A DNA stretch of 64,000 bases from JBQTKD01 sp963703165 (GTDB lineage: Bacteria > Actinomycetota > Actinomycetes > Sporichthyales > Sporichthyaceae): positions 4,836,001 through 4,900,000 of the forward strand of contig OY969798.1 in the NCBI GenBank assembly GCA_963703165.1. The letters are read 5' to 3'. The translations under genes and the position numbers were made by a program. Position 1 is the first letter of the stretch; each line of letters opens with the position of its first letter. Under the pieces are notes generated by a model. The model did no database searches. It had not been told where the DNA came from and saw nothing but the letters and a program-made list of their open reading frames with translations. Below, in pieces: positions 33,541 through 43,540 of this stretch.

Positions 33541-35082
33541 ATGATGAGGTGCATGAACATCGCGGCGCTGCTGGAGCAGGCGGGCGTCGTCCACGCGGCC
33601 CGCACCGCCTTCGTGTTCGGCGACCTCGAGCGGACGTACGCGCAATCAGCGGCCCGGGCCCGGGCGATCGCTGCGGCGCTGCTCGCCGCCGGGGTGAAAC
33701 AGGGCGACCGGGTCGCGCTGTACCTGCGCAACTGCCCCGAGGTCGTCGAGGCGATGTTCGCGACCTGGCGCATCGGCGCGGTCACGGTGCCGCTGAACGC
33801 GACCTACACCGCCGACGAACTCGACTACCACCTGCGCGATTCCGGTGCCGCGCTCGTCATCACCGACGTCGACGGCGAACCGGTAACGCAGAAGGTGGCG
33901 TCGGTGGCGGTCGTGGTCGCGGGCGACGGTCGGCCGGACGGGCTCGAGGGTCTGATCCGCACGCACGCCGACGTCGTGGTGCCGATCGCCGACGTGACCG
34001 CCGAGGACGTCGCGTGGATCGGGTACACGTCCGGGACCACGGGCCGCCCCAAGGGCGCGATGAACTCCCACCGGGCCCTGCTCGCGCAGGCCATGAGCAC
34101 CCTGGCCGACGTGCAGTTGCTGACGAGTGATCACGTGACCATGCACGCCGCCCCGCTGAGCCATGGCAGCGGCTACAACGCGATCGCCTACACCGCGAAG
34201 GGCTGCACCCAGGTCATCCACCAGGCGTGGGGATTCGACCCGGCGCTGTTCTGCGAACAGGTCGAGCGGTTCCGCGTCGCCGCGATGTTCCTCGTGCCCA
34301 CGCAGATCAAGCTCGTCGTCGACCACCCGGACGCGCGGTCCCGCGATCTGTCCAGCCTCGGTTGGATCATGTACGGCGGAGCCCCGATGTACCGCGAGCA
34401 CCAGAAGCGGGCCCTGGAGGTTCTCGGACCGGTGCTGGTGCAGATCTTCGGACAGACCGAGTCGCCCATGTCCGGGACGGTGCTGCCGCGCGAGGAACAC
34501 GACTTCGCCGACGACGACCCGCGGGCGCACTCGGTCGGACGGCCCCGCCTCGGCAATGAGATCGCGATCCTCGACGACGCCGACAACCCGGTTCCGGCGG
34601 GGGAGGCCGGTGAGATCTGCATCCGCGGCGCGACACTGATGAACGGGTACTGGGACCGACCCGAGGCCACCGCGGCCACCCTGCGCGGTGGCTGGCTGCA
34701 CACCGGCGACGTGGGGCGCCTCGACGAGCACGGCTACCTGCACATCCTGGACCGGCTCAAGGACATGATCATTTCCGGCGGGCTCAACGTGTACCCCCAC
34801 GAGGTGGAGGACGTGCTGACCCGCCACCCCGGCATCTCCGAGGCGGCAGTCATCGGGATCCCCGACGAGAAGTGGGGCGAAGCCGTGCACGCGGTGCTCG
34901 TCGCGTCGGATCCCGCGCTCGACAGCGGCGCCGTCACGGCCTACGTCCGCGAACATCTGGCCGGTTACAAGCGCCCCAAGTCGGTGGAGTTCGTCGACGC
35001 GCTGCCCAAGACGTCCTACGGGAAGATCGCCAAGCGCGAACTGCGCGCCCGTTACTGGGCCCACCTCGACCGTGCCGTCTGA
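33541..35082 (+). CDS. AMP-binding acyl-CoA synthetase
   Basis: 513 residues from ATG 33541 (ATG 33553 is possible). YTSGTTGRPKGAM, QIFGQTESP, LHTGDVGRLDEHGYL and DRLKDMIISGGLNVYPHEVE are complete, and TSYGKIAKRELR carries the catalytic lysine. It activates an acid, probably fatty or aromatic, to its CoA ester. The divergent PucR-type regulator may control it. It is the second such enzyme in the window. Confidence 0.88.
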   Translation: MMRCMNIAALLEQAGVVHAARTAFVFGDLERTYAQSAARARAIAAALLAAGVKQGDRVALYLRNCPEVVEAMFATWRIGAVTVPLNATYTADELDYHLRDSGAALVITDVDGEPVTQKVASVAVVVAGDGRPDGLEGLIRTHADVVVPIADVTAEDVAWIGYTSGTTGRPKGAMNSHRALLAQAMSTLADVQLLTSDHVTMHAAPLSHGSGYNAIAYTAKGCTQVIHQAWGFDPALFCEQVERFRVAAMFLVPTQIKLVVDHPDARSRDLSSLGWIMYGGAPMYREHQKRALEVLGPVLVQIFGQTESPMSGTVLPREEHDFADDDPRAHSVGRPRLGNEIAILDDADNPVPAGEAGEICIRGATLMNGYWDRPEATAATLRGGWLHTGDVGRLDEHGYLHILDRLKDMIISGGLNVYPHEVEDVLTRHPGISEAAVIGIPDEKWGEAVHAVLVASDPALDSGAVTAYVREHLAGYKRPKSVEFVDALPKTSYGKIAKRELRARYWAHLDRAV

Positions 35083-35113
35083 AGCCGACTGCCCTGTTGG
35101 GTAGTTTGCCGGG

Positions 35114-36136
35114 GTGATAGTCGGGCTCGGTGGCGGCATCGGTGCGGCCCGGCTGTGGCGCGCCCTGCTCACGCGCGTCGACGCGGCCGAGTTGACGATC
35201 GTCGCGAACACCGGCGACGACACCTGGATGCATGGCCTACGCATCTGCCCTGACCTGGACACCATCAGCTACGCGCTGACGGACCGTCAGGACACCGCGC
35301 GGGGCTGGGGTCTGAAGGACGAGACCTGGCGCTGCATGGACGCCCTACGATCCCTGGGTGCTGCCCCCTGGTTCAACCTCGGCGACACCGACCTGGCCAC
35401 CCACCTCTACCGGACCGGCGCACTGCGGGCGGGTCGGACGCTCTCGGCCATCACCGCGGACCTGGCCGCCGCCACGGGCCTGGGCCCCCGGCTGCTGCCG
35501 ATGAGCGACGACGAGGTCGAGACCTGGGTGCGCACCGACGCCGGGGCGATGCACTACCAGGAGTTCTACGTGCGCCGCGAGGCCGCCGACGTCGTGCGCG
35601 AAATCGATTACCGGGGCGCCGCGGGCGCCCACCCCGCGCCCGGGGTTCTGGAGGCCATCGCCGGGGCCGACCTGATCCTGCTCGGCCCCAGCAATCCCGT
35701 CGCGAGCCTCGGCACGATCCTGGCCGTCCCCGGGATCCGGGAGGCGGTCCAGGCGACTGCCGCCCCGGTGCTGGCCGTCACCCCGATCGTCACCGGCGTC
35801 CCGATCACCCACCCGGGCGAGGCCCGCCGGGCGGCGAGCCGGGCTGCGCTGCTGGCCGCCCTCGGCCTCGAGCACACCGCGGCCTCCGCGGCGCACCTGC
35901 TGGCCGATCTGATCAACGTTTTTGTGCTGGACCACAATGACGAGTACGTCGTCGAGGCCTTCCCGCCAAAGACGGATGTCCTACGCGCGCCTACGCTGGT
36001 CGATGAGCACGGTTCTTTCCCGGCTTCAGTGTCCATCGAGCGGCTCGCAAGCTCGCCGGACGGGAGCGGGGGAGGAAATCTGGTCGATCTGTTGTTGTCG
36101 TACCGGACCGACCGGCAAGCGAGGGAGACGCAATGA
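35114..36136 (+). CDS. cofD: 2-phospho-L-lactate / phosphoenolpyruvate transferase of F420 synthesis
   Basis: 340 residues from GTG 35114. CofD (FbiA in mycobacteria) joins the phospholactyl-type moiety to FO, forming dehydro-F420-0 or F420-0. VGLGGGIGAARLW, VANTGDDTWMHGLRICPDLD, LGDTDLATHLYRT and LLGPSNPVASLGTIL are family signatures. TAGTTT (35102-35107) ends 6 nt before the GTG, a leaderless pattern. It overlaps fbiC by 4 bp. FbiB, often next to fbiA, is not here. Confidence 0.93.
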   Translation: MIVGLGGGIGAARLWRALLTRVDAAELTIVANTGDDTWMHGLRICPDLDTISYALTDRQDTARGWGLKDETWRCMDALRSLGAAPWFNLGDTDLATHLYRTGALRAGRTLSAITADLAAATGLGPRLLPMSDDEVETWVRTDAGAMHYQEFYVRREAADVVREIDYRGAAGAHPAPGVLEAIAGADLILLGPSNPVASLGTILAVPGIREAVQATAAPVLAVTPIVTGVPITHPGEARRAASRAALLAALGLEHTAASAAHLLADLINVFVLDHNDEYVVEAFPPKTDVLRAPTLVDEHGSFPASVSIERLASSPDGSGGGNLVDLLLSYRTDRQARETQ

Positions 36137-38731
36137 CCTTGACCGCTCCCGAGGCCCCGCCGAACTCAGGCGAGGTCCGGCGCGCGCTGCGGCGTGCGCG
36201 GGACGGCAAGACGATCTCCGTCGACGAGGCGAGAGCACTGCTCGCGGCCCGTGGCGAGGACTTGACCGACCTGATGGCCACCGCCGCGCGGGTCCGTGAC
36301 GCAGGGCTGGTCGCCGCCGGGCGCCCAGGCGTCATCACGTACTCGCCCAAGGTCTTTGTGCCGCTCACCAAGCTCTGCCGGGACCGCTGCCACTACTGCA
36401 CGTTCGTGGTGACCCCGGGGCAGCTGCGCAACGAGGGCAAGGCTCCATTTCTGTCCATCGACGAGGTCCTCGAGATCTGCCGGGCCGGCGCCGCCGCCGG
36501 GTGCAAGGAAGCCCTGTTCACCTTGGGTGACCGCCCCGAGGATCGCTGGCCGATCGCTGCACAGTGGCTGGACGAGGCCGGATACGACTCCACGCTGGAT
36601 TACGTCCGCGCCGTCGCGATCCGGGTGCTCGAGGAGACCGGCCTGCTGCCGCACCTCAACCCCGGCGTCATGACCTGGCAGGAGATCGCGCGGCTCAAGC
36701 CCGTCGCCCCGTCGATGGGGATGATGCTGGAGAGCACCTCCACCCGGCTGTTCACCGAGAAGGGCGCCGCGCACTTCGGCTCCCCGGACAAGGACCCCGC
36801 GGTCCGCCTGCGGGTCCTCGAGGACGCCGGGCGTCACAACGTCCCGTTCACCACGGGCCTGCTGATCGGCATCGGCGAGACGCTGACCGAGCGCGCTGAA
36901 TCGATGTTCGCGATCCGCAAGGTCGCGCGTGCCTACGGGCACATCCAGGAGACGATCATCCAGAACTTCCGCGCGAAGCCGGACACCGCGATGCGGTCCT
37001 GGCCCGACGCCGAGGTCGAGGAATACCTCGCCGCGATCGCCACCACCCGCGTCATCCTCGGGCCGAAGGCGCGCGTGCAGGCTCCGCCGAACCTTTCTGC
37101 TCCGGAGGACCTCGCCCCGTTGCTGGCTGCCGGCGTCGACGACTGGGGCGGCGTCTCGCCGCTGACCCCGGATCACGTGAACCCCGAGCGGCCCTGGCCG
37201 GCGATCGACGTGCTGCGCAAGGCGACCGAGGACGCCGGGTTCACCCTGGCCGAGCGCCTCACCATCCACCCGGAGTACGTCCGCGCCGGCGAGCCCTGGC
37301 TGGACCCGCGGATCATGCCGCACGTGCGCGCGCTGACCGACCCGGCGACGGGCTTGTCCCTGCCCGGCCCGGTGGCCGTCGGCCTGCCGTGGCAGGAGCC
37401 GGACCCCGAGTGGGGTGCCGACGGCAGCGGCCGCACCGACCTGCACACCGCGATCGACTCCGAGGGTCGCCTGACCGAGACCCGGTCGGACTTCGACGCC
37501 GCCTACGGCGACTGGGACGCGGTCCGCGAGGAGGCGGTGCGGCATCGCGTCGGCGCCGGAGCGGCTTCCGGGTGACGTCGCCGCCGCGTTGCGGGCGGCG
37601 GAGAAGTCGCCTGCGGATCTGACGGATGATCAGGCGCTCACGCTGATGACCTGCGACGGGCCCGGCGCTCGCCGCACTGCTCGACCTGGCCGACCGCATC
37701 CGCCACGACGTCTCCGGCGACGAGGTCACCTACGTCGTCAACCGGAACATCAACTTCACCAACGTCTGCTACACCGGCTGCCGCTTCTGCGCCTTCGCGC
37801 AGCGGCGCACCGACGCCGACGCGTACTCGCTTTCCCTTGCCCAGGTGGGGGATCGGGCCGCGCAGGCGTGGGAGTACGGCGCCACCGAGGTCTGCATGCA
37901 GGGCGGCATCGACCCCGACCTGCCCGGCACCGCGTACTTCGACATCGCCGCCGAGGTGAAGCGCCGCGTGCCGGAGATGCACGTGCACGCCTTCAGCCCG
38001 ATGGAGATCGTCAACGGCGCCACCCGCACCGGCCTGTCCATCCGGAGTGGCTGACCGCGGCGAAGGAGGCCGGGCTCGACACGATCCCCGGCACCGCCGC
38101 GGAGATCCTCGACGACGAGGTCCGCTGGGTCCTGACCAAGGGCAAGCTGCCGACGTCGGCCTGGATCGAGGTCGTCACCACCGCACACTCACTCGGCATT
38201 CGCTCGTCCTCCACGATGATGTACGGCCACGTCGACGCCCCGCACCACTGGGTCGCGCACCTGAAGTTGCTCGCCAAGCTGCAGGACCAGACCGGCGGCT
38301 TCACCGAGTTCGTGCCGCTCCCGTTCGTGCACCACTCGGCGCCGATCTACCTCGCCGGCGTCGCCCGCACAGGCCCGACCCAGCGCGACAACCTCGCTGT
38401 GCACGCCATGGCGCGTCTGCTGCTGCACGGGCGCATCCACAACATCCAGACCTCGTGGGTGAAGCTCGGCACCGAGGGCACCCGCACCATGCTGCGCGCC
38501 GGCGTCAACGACCTCGGCGGCACGCTGATGGAGGAGACCATCTCCCGCATGGCCGGCTCCGAGCACGGCTCGGTGAAGACCCCCGCCGAGATCGAGGAGA
38601 TCGCCACCGGCATCGGCCGCCCGGTCCGCCAGCGCACCACCAAGTACGGCCCGGTGGACCCCGATCGCACCGCCCTCTCGCACAAGGCGTTCACCTCCGC
38701 GCCCAAGCTCCTCCCGCTCACGACGGCCTGA
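36133..38731 (+). pseudogene. fbiC: FO synthase, fused CofG-CofH, with three frame breaks
   Basis: FbiC makes the FO chromophore of F420 with two radical-SAM domains. The CofG half reads 36133 to about 37555, with the cluster CRDRCHYC. CofH continues in another frame (AALRAAEKSPADLTDDQ), shifts again near 37660 into the frame with CYTGCRFC, and returns near 38042 (EWLTAAKEAGLD) to end at 38731. The first two breaks look like one extra base, the third one missing base. Restored, it would be about 865 residues, the usual size. Loss of this gene should abolish F420, which is hard to square with the F420 enzymes here, so sequence error is likely. Confidence 0.85.
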
Positions 38732-38749
38732 TTTACGCCGAAGGCCCTT

Positions 38750-39181
38750 CTAGGTTCGGCACTCCAGGAGATCGCGCACCCAGGTCTGCAGGGTGTCGGC
38801 CTGGTCGGTGTCCGCCCGGTGCACGGAGCGGGGTGCGCGGCCGAGCATCGCGAGCGGGATGGGAGTCGTGCGCAGCGCGACGGTGGCGGTCCGTTCCCAG
38901 GCCAGCACCACCTCGTACCCCGTGCCGCTGACGTTCTCGCGTACCTCGCAGACGCGACCCAGGGCGCCGACCGTCTTCTCGGGCCGGGCGAAGTAGACCC
39001 ACAGCAGGTCGTCCGCCCGCATGGCGCGGTAGCCGGATGAGAGGTCCCAGAACGCCTGCCGTTCGAAGTCGAGGCGCCGGAACGCGTCAGGAGTCACGGG
39101 TTCCGGGCCGTCGAGGGTGTCGACCCAGGAGTCGGTGGTGGTGTTGACGGGGTAGAGCCAGTGGGCGGGTAGGTCGGACAT
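38750..39181 (-). CDS. Hypothetical protein
   Basis: 143 residues from ATG 39181, with a clear GAGGAGG site 5 nt upstream. LPAHWLYPVNTTTDSW, GYRAMRADDLLWVYF and EKTVGALGRVCEVREN suggest a compact alpha-beta domain; the tryptophan-rich start and GxxVxEV pattern recall EVE/PUA-like folds, but I am not sure. It is convergent with fbiC. Confidence 0.62.
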   Translation of the reverse strand: MSDLPAHWLYPVNTTTDSWVDTLDGPEPVTPDAFRRLDFERQAFWDLSSGYRAMRADDLLWVYFARPEKTVGALGRVCEVRENVSGTGYEVVLAWERTATVALRTTPIPLAMLGRAPRSVHRADTDQADTLQTWVRDLLECRT

Positions 39182-39252
39182 GACTGCCTCCTCGAGAGTG
39201 ATGCAGACATGGTGCGGATGACCACCGACAGGTTCTGACCCACACTCATCTT

Positions 39253-39303
39253 CTGCAGCGTTGCGCGCCTGCCCGTAGGGTGGATGGGCGCGCAACGCTG
39301 CAG
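39253..39303. repeat. 17-bp perfect inverted repeat around a -10-like hexamer
   Basis: CTGCAGCGTTGCGCGCC (39253-39269) and GGCGCGCAACGCTGCAG (39287-39303) are exact complements, separated by 17 nt holding TAGGGT (39276-39281). It lies before the DksA-type gene. Its outer flanks, CATCTTCTGC and GCAGAGGATG, resemble those of the dispersed elements, while the inner stem is different. Confidence 0.7.
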
Positions 39304-39318
39304 AGGATGGAGGTTCCG

Positions 39319-39642
39319 GTGGACGCAGGGGAACTGCTGGACGTCGTCGAGGCCGAGACGCGGAGCCGTGTCGACGGGCTGCAGGGTGACCTGAAGCAGT
39401 ACGACGCGGCCATCGGGGCCACCACCGACGACGAGCACGACCCGGAAGGCACCACTGCCTACGACCGGGCCCGGACCAAGTCGCTGCTCGACGACTCGCT
39501 CGCGCAACTGACGGAGATCGAGGCTGCACGCGGACGGCTGGCCGCCGGGACCTACGGCGCCTGCGAGCGGTGCGGCAAGCCCATCGCCGAGGCCCGGCTC
39601 GAAGCCCGACCCGTGGCACGGACCTGCATCGCCTGCGCCTGA
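39319..39642 (+). CDS. DksA/TraR C4-type zinc-finger protein
   Basis: 107 residues if GTG 39319, which has GGAGG 5 nt upstream, is the start; ATG 39307 would add four residues. A helical hairpin (VDAGELLDVVEAETRSRVDG onward) is followed by CERCGKPIAEARLEARPVARTCIAC, a four-cysteine zinc finger of the DksA/TraR type. Such proteins can bind in the RNA polymerase secondary channel; the target here is not known. Confidence 0.8.
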   Translation: MDAGELLDVVEAETRSRVDGLQGDLKQYDAAIGATTDDEHDPEGTTAYDRARTKSLLDDSLAQLTEIEAARGRLAAGTYGACERCGKPIAEARLEARPVARTCIACA

Positions 39643-39655
39643 GCCACCCGGGATC

Positions 39656-39719
39656 CATCTTCCGCCGGCGTGTGGGGCTATCGGCGGGCTCCGATAGCCC
39701 CACACGCCGTCAGAAGTTG
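39656..39719. repeat. Dispersed palindromic element, copy D
   Basis: The best-preserved copy. GGCGTGTGGGGCTATCGG (39667-39684) and its exact complement (39691-39708) make a perfect 18-bp stem with a 6-nt loop. Outer flanks are CATCTTCCGCC and GTCAGAAG. It lies between the DksA-type gene and the ligase-like gene, both on the plus strand. Confidence 0.85.
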
Positions 39720-39732
39720 CGAGGATGGGGGC

Positions 39733-40677
39733 GTGGAGGAGCCACCGCGTCCCATGTTGGCGACCGCCGGGCCGTTGCCCGGACCGGCCGACGAGGACCG
39801 CTACGCCTTCGAGATGAAGTGGGACGGGTTCCGCACCCTGATCGCGCGTGCAGGGCGGGAAGGTCCGGCTCTGGTCGCGCACGGCGAAGGACACCACCGC
39901 CGCGTTCCCGGAACTGGCGGGCCTCGCAGCGGTCGTGCCGTCGGACTCGATCCTCGACGGCGAGGTCGTCGCGTTCGATCCGGACGGTCGGGTCAGCTTC
40001 GGGGCCCTGCAGCGACGAGGACAGGGGCAGCGGGCGAAGATCGCGTGGTTCGGCTTCGACGTCCTGCGGCTGGGCGGGCGCGATCTCACCGGGATGTCCT
40101 GGACCGCCAGACGCGTGGCGCTGGAGGAACTGGCGCCTGGCGGGTCCGTCGTGGCAGGTGCCGCCCTACTCTGCCGGGTGCGGGTGCCGAGGCCCTGGAG
40201 ATGAGCAGCTCGCAACGGCTGGAAGGCGTCGTGGCGAAGCTTCTGACGGCCCGTTACGAACCGGGACGACGGTCGACGGCGTGGATCAAGATCAAGCACG
40301 TGGCCACGCAGGCGGTGGTGGTCGGTGGGTGGCGGCCGGGTCGCGGGGGACTGGCCGGCGGGATGGGATCGCTGCTGGTCGGGATCCCCGACCCTGCCGG
40401 TGGACTGCGGTACTGCGGACGCGTCGGGACGGGCTGGACCCATGCGGACCGCCGGACGATGCTCGCCACGCTCCAGCAGATCGGCACGGCCGAGAGCCCC
40501 TTCGGGGCAAGCGTTCCCCGGGTCGACGCCGCCGAGGCGGTCTGGGTCCAGCCGATCCTGGTGGGGGAGGTCGCCTTCACCGAGTGGACGCACGACGGGA
40601 GGCTGCGTGCTCCGGTGTGGCGGGGGCTGCGGACCGACGTCGAGCCCCATCAGGTGGTGCTGGAGTCCAACGGCTGA
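39733..40677 (+). pseudogene. ATP-dependent DNA ligase (LigD-like ligase domain), two frame breaks
   Basis: From GTG 39733 the first frame gives PMLATAGPLPG and FEMKWDGFRTLIAR with the adenylated lysine of KWDG. A second frame (about 39850-40165) carries LWSRTAKDTTAAFPEL, LDGEVVAFD and WFGFDVLRL. The first frame then returns with LEGVVAKLLTARYEPGRRS and WIKIKHVATQ and ends at 40677. The breaks (near 39850 and 40170) cancel. All ligase motifs survive across frames, so sequence error is plausible. The stop abuts the convergent glycosyltransferase. Confidence 0.78.
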
Positions 40678-41808
40678 TCACCAGGCGGCGCGCACCTGGT
40701 GGTAGAGCCGCAGGTGCGCTGTGGCGGCGGCGGACCAGGTGTGCCGAGCCGCCAGCGCCTCGCCGGTCGCCCGACGCTCCGGGTCCGGCTCGCGCAGCGC
40801 GGCGGAGAGGTGGTTCGCGAAGTCCGCGGGGGTGGCGCCGAACCTGGCCGCCGACCCGTAGACCTCCCGCATCACCGGCAAGTCGGACACCACGAGCGGT
40901 ACCCCGGCCGCCAGTGCCTCCATGCCGGCCAGCCCGAAGCCCTCGTTGATGGACGGGAACGCGAACACGTCCGCCGCGGCCACCAGGGCGGGCAACTCGC
41001 GATGCGAGACCGGACCCAGCACCACCGGGGCCAGGCCGAGTTCTTCGGCAGCGGCCTCCCACTCGGCGCGGTATTCGTGGTGGTCGGAGACTTTCTCCCC
41101 GCCGGCGATCACCAGCTGCACGTCGGGTATGGACCGACGCAGCGCCGCCATCGCGTGCAGCAGATCGATGGAACCTTTGCGTGGCTCGATCCCGCCGACG
41201 GTGAGGACGTAGCGGCCCAGCTTCCGGCGCCAGGCGTCCCGGGTCGCGATGGCGACCGGGCCCCGGGCGGCGGCCCGGGTGAACCGGTGCGTGTCCACGC
41301 CGTTCGGGATCACGATCGGTGTGCGCCCGAATCCGCTGCTCACCTGCCCCGCGACGGCGTGCGAGCCGCAGACCAGCGTGCGGGGCCGGGTGATGGCGCG
41401 GTCGTGGAATGCGAGCATCTGCTTGGTCCCGAAGGTGTCCAGGTGATGCACCGTGCGGATGCAGTCGTCGACGGCGTTCGCGGTGGTGAGGTCCTGCGCG
41501 TGCACGATGTCGGCGCCGCGCCCGTCGAAGGCCTCGGCCATGGCGGCGATGAACCGGATCAGGCGGGTGCGCAGTGGCTCGTCGGCGACGTCGTCGACCG
41601 GGATCACCCGCACCTCGACCCGGGAGTCCACGGGCCGGAAGAACCCGGCGTCCCCGCCGCGGCCCAGCGCCCACACGGTGACGTCCTGCCCGGCGGCCGC
41701 GAGCGCCTCGCCCAAGGCCAGGGTGTGCACCACAGGGCCGCGCGGTCGGGTCGAGTCGGTGAGCAGCGCGACGGAGAGCGGGTCCTCCGACTCGAACTGC
41801 TCGGGCAT
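40678..41808 (-). CDS. GT4-type glycosyltransferase, MSMEG_0565 family
   Basis: 376 residues from ATG 41808. LSVALLTDSTRPRGPVVHTL and VTVWALGRGGDAGFFRPVD match the MSMEG_0565 family (TIGR04047), and the GT-B C-terminal half has VIPNGVDTHRF, VGGIEPRKGS and FPSINEGFGLAGMEALAAG. In other species it is part of a conserved nitrilase-linked cluster, none of which is here. Acceptor and sugar are unknown. Confidence 0.85.
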   Translation of the reverse strand: MPEQFESEDPLSVALLTDSTRPRGPVVHTLALGEALAAAGQDVTVWALGRGGDAGFFRPVDSRVEVRVIPVDDVADEPLRTRLIRFIAAMAEAFDGRGADIVHAQDLTTANAVDDCIRTVHHLDTFGTKQMLAFHDRAITRPRTLVCGSHAVAGQVSSGFGRTPIVIPNGVDTHRFTRAAARGPVAIATRDAWRRKLGRYVLTVGGIEPRKGSIDLLHAMAALRRSIPDVQLVIAGGEKVSDHHEYRAEWEAAAEELGLAPVVLGPVSHRELPALVAAADVFAFPSINEGFGLAGMEALAAGVPLVVSDLPVMREVYGSAARFGATPADFANHLSAALREPDPERRATGEALAARHTWSAAATAHLRLYHQVRAAW

Positions 41809-41993
41809 GCCCGCAGTACATCGAGGGTTCGTTTCTGAACTGTTGCGCCGCGATTGCCGCCCACGCACCCGTTGCCAGGGTTCACCAAGGGACCCGGACG
41901 CGTAAACGATCCACGTTGAAACGCGTGTGACTCGGCCGGGCCGAAAGTCGTCACTCCAGTTGCAACCTGGATCGTTTGCGCTCGCGGCGTCGG

Positions 41994-42398
41994 TCAGGCC
42001 TCGGGCTCGAGCTTGATGCTCAACGAGTTGATGCAGTAGCGCAGGCCGGTGGGCTGGTCGTGGCCGTCGGGGAAGACATGGCCGAGGTGCCCGCCGCAGT
42101 TCTTGCAGCGGACCTCGACGCGGCGCATGCCGTGGGAGACGTCCTCGATCTCCTCGACGGCGTCGGAGTCCTTCGGGTCGTAGAACGAAGGCCACCCGCA
42201 GTGCGAGTCGAACTTCGTGGTCGAGCGGAACAGCTCGGAGCCGCAGGCGCGGCAGTTGTAGACCCCGACGGTCTTCGTGTCGTTGTACTCGCCGGACCAC
42301 GGGCGCTCGGTGCCTGCCTCACGGAGTACGTGGTACTCCTCCGGGCTGAGCTCCTTGCGCCACTCGTCGTCGGTCTTGGTCACCGGATACGTCGTCAT
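41994..42398 (-). CDS. msrB: Peptide-methionine (R)-S-oxide reductase
   Basis: 134 residues from ATG 42398. MsrB repairs methionine R-sulfoxide in proteins. Zinc ligands Cys49, Cys52, Cys98 and Cys101 (YNCRACG, VRCKNCGGHLGHVF) and catalytic Cys122 (RYCINSLS) are present, and the family signature HCGWPSF is intact. Length is standard. It is divergent from the LigD-polymerase gene. Confidence 0.95.
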   Translation of the reverse strand: MTTYPVTKTDDEWRKELSPEEYHVLREAGTERPWSGEYNDTKTVGVYNCRACGSELFRSTTKFDSHCGWPSFYDPKDSDAVEEIEDVSHGMRRVEVRCKNCGGHLGHVFPDGHDQPTGLRYCINSLSIKLEPEA

Positions 42399-42472
42399 GT
42401 CTGCATTCAACCCTCTGGGATGGCGGCGTGTGCGGAAGGGGCGCTTACGGAGCCATGACATAGCGTCGGAGT

Positions 42473-43540
42473 ATGGCGTCACCCTTCGTGGAGCTGCAGG
42501 TCGGCGAGCGGCTGGTCAAGCTCAGCAACCCGGACAAGATCTATTTCGCCGGGCCGGGGATCACCAAGCGGGAGATGGTCGAGTACTACCTCTCCGTCGG
42601 CGAGGGCATCCTGCGCGCGTTGGGGGATCGGCCGACGACCCTCGAGCGGTGGCCGGGCGGGGTCTTCGAGGGCGCCAAGCAGGCCACCCGAGCGGACCCG
42701 CACGGTGACGCGTTCTACCAGAAACGGGTGCCCAAGGGCGCCCCCGAGTGGGTCGTGACCGCGGAGATCAAGTTCCCCTCCGGGCGCACCGCCGACGAGA
42801 TCTGCCCGACCGAGCTGGCGACCGTCGCGTACTGCGCAAATCTGGGAACGATCACCTTTCACCCGTGGCCCGTGCGCCGGTTCGACGTCGAGGCGCCGGA
42901 CGAGTTGCGCATCGACCTGGACCCGCAGCCGGGGACCGACTTCGCCGACGCCGTCGAGGTCGCCGGCTGCGCGCGTGAGGTGCTGGCCGACCTGGGCTGG
43001 ATCGGCTTCCCGAAGACCTCCGGCGGACGTGGAATCCACATCTACGTCCGCATCCAGCCGCGCTGGACCTTCACCGACGTCCGGCACGCCGCGATCGCCT
43101 TCGGTCGCGAACTGGAACGCCGCATGCCCGGCCGGGTGACCACCAAGTGGTGGAAGGAGGAGCGGGGGGAGGCGGTGTTCGTCGACTACAACCAGAACGC
43201 ACGGGATCGCACGATCGCGAGTGCCTACTCGATCCGTCCGAAGCCGAACGCGACGGTGTCCACCCCCGTCGAGTGGGACGAGCTTCCCGAGGTGACGCCG
43301 GATCAGTTCACCGTGCGCACCGTGCCCGCGCGCTTCGCCGAGCGTGGCGACCTGCACGCCGCGATCAACGACGTCGAGCACGATCTGTCGCCGTTGCTGG
43401 AGTGGTACGCCCGTGACGCCGACGAGGGCCTCACCGACATGCCCTACCCGCCGGAGTACCCGAAGATGAAGGGCGAACCCAAGCGGGTGCAGCCGAGTCG
43501 GGCTCGCAAGCCCAACCCGGACGAGGTGGCCGCGGACTAA
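42473..43540 (+). CDS. LigD-type primase-polymerase (PolDom) protein
   Basis: 355 residues from ATG 42473, with TAGCGT ending 6 nt upstream. Stand-alone polymerase module of bacterial end-joining LigD: LVKLSNPDKIYF, LERWPGGVFEGAKQ, the catalytic aspartates in LRIDLDPQPGTDF, GFPKTSGGRGIHIYV and DYNQNARDRTIASAYS. It likely adds nucleotides at broken DNA ends. The ligase and nuclease domains are absent. Its tail is basic and disordered. It ends 4 bp into the convergent subtilase gene. Confidence 0.9.
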   Translation: MASPFVELQVGERLVKLSNPDKIYFAGPGITKREMVEYYLSVGEGILRALGDRPTTLERWPGGVFEGAKQATRADPHGDAFYQKRVPKGAPEWVVTAEIKFPSGRTADEICPTELATVAYCANLGTITFHPWPVRRFDVEAPDELRIDLDPQPGTDFADAVEVAGCAREVLADLGWIGFPKTSGGRGIHIYVRIQPRWTFTDVRHAAIAFGRELERRMPGRVTTKWWKEERGEAVFVDYNQNARDRTIASAYSIRPKPNATVSTPVEWDELPEVTPDQFTVRTVPARFAERGDLHAAINDVEHDLSPLLEWYARDADEGLTDMPYPPEYPKMKGEPKRVQPSRARKPNPDEVAAD

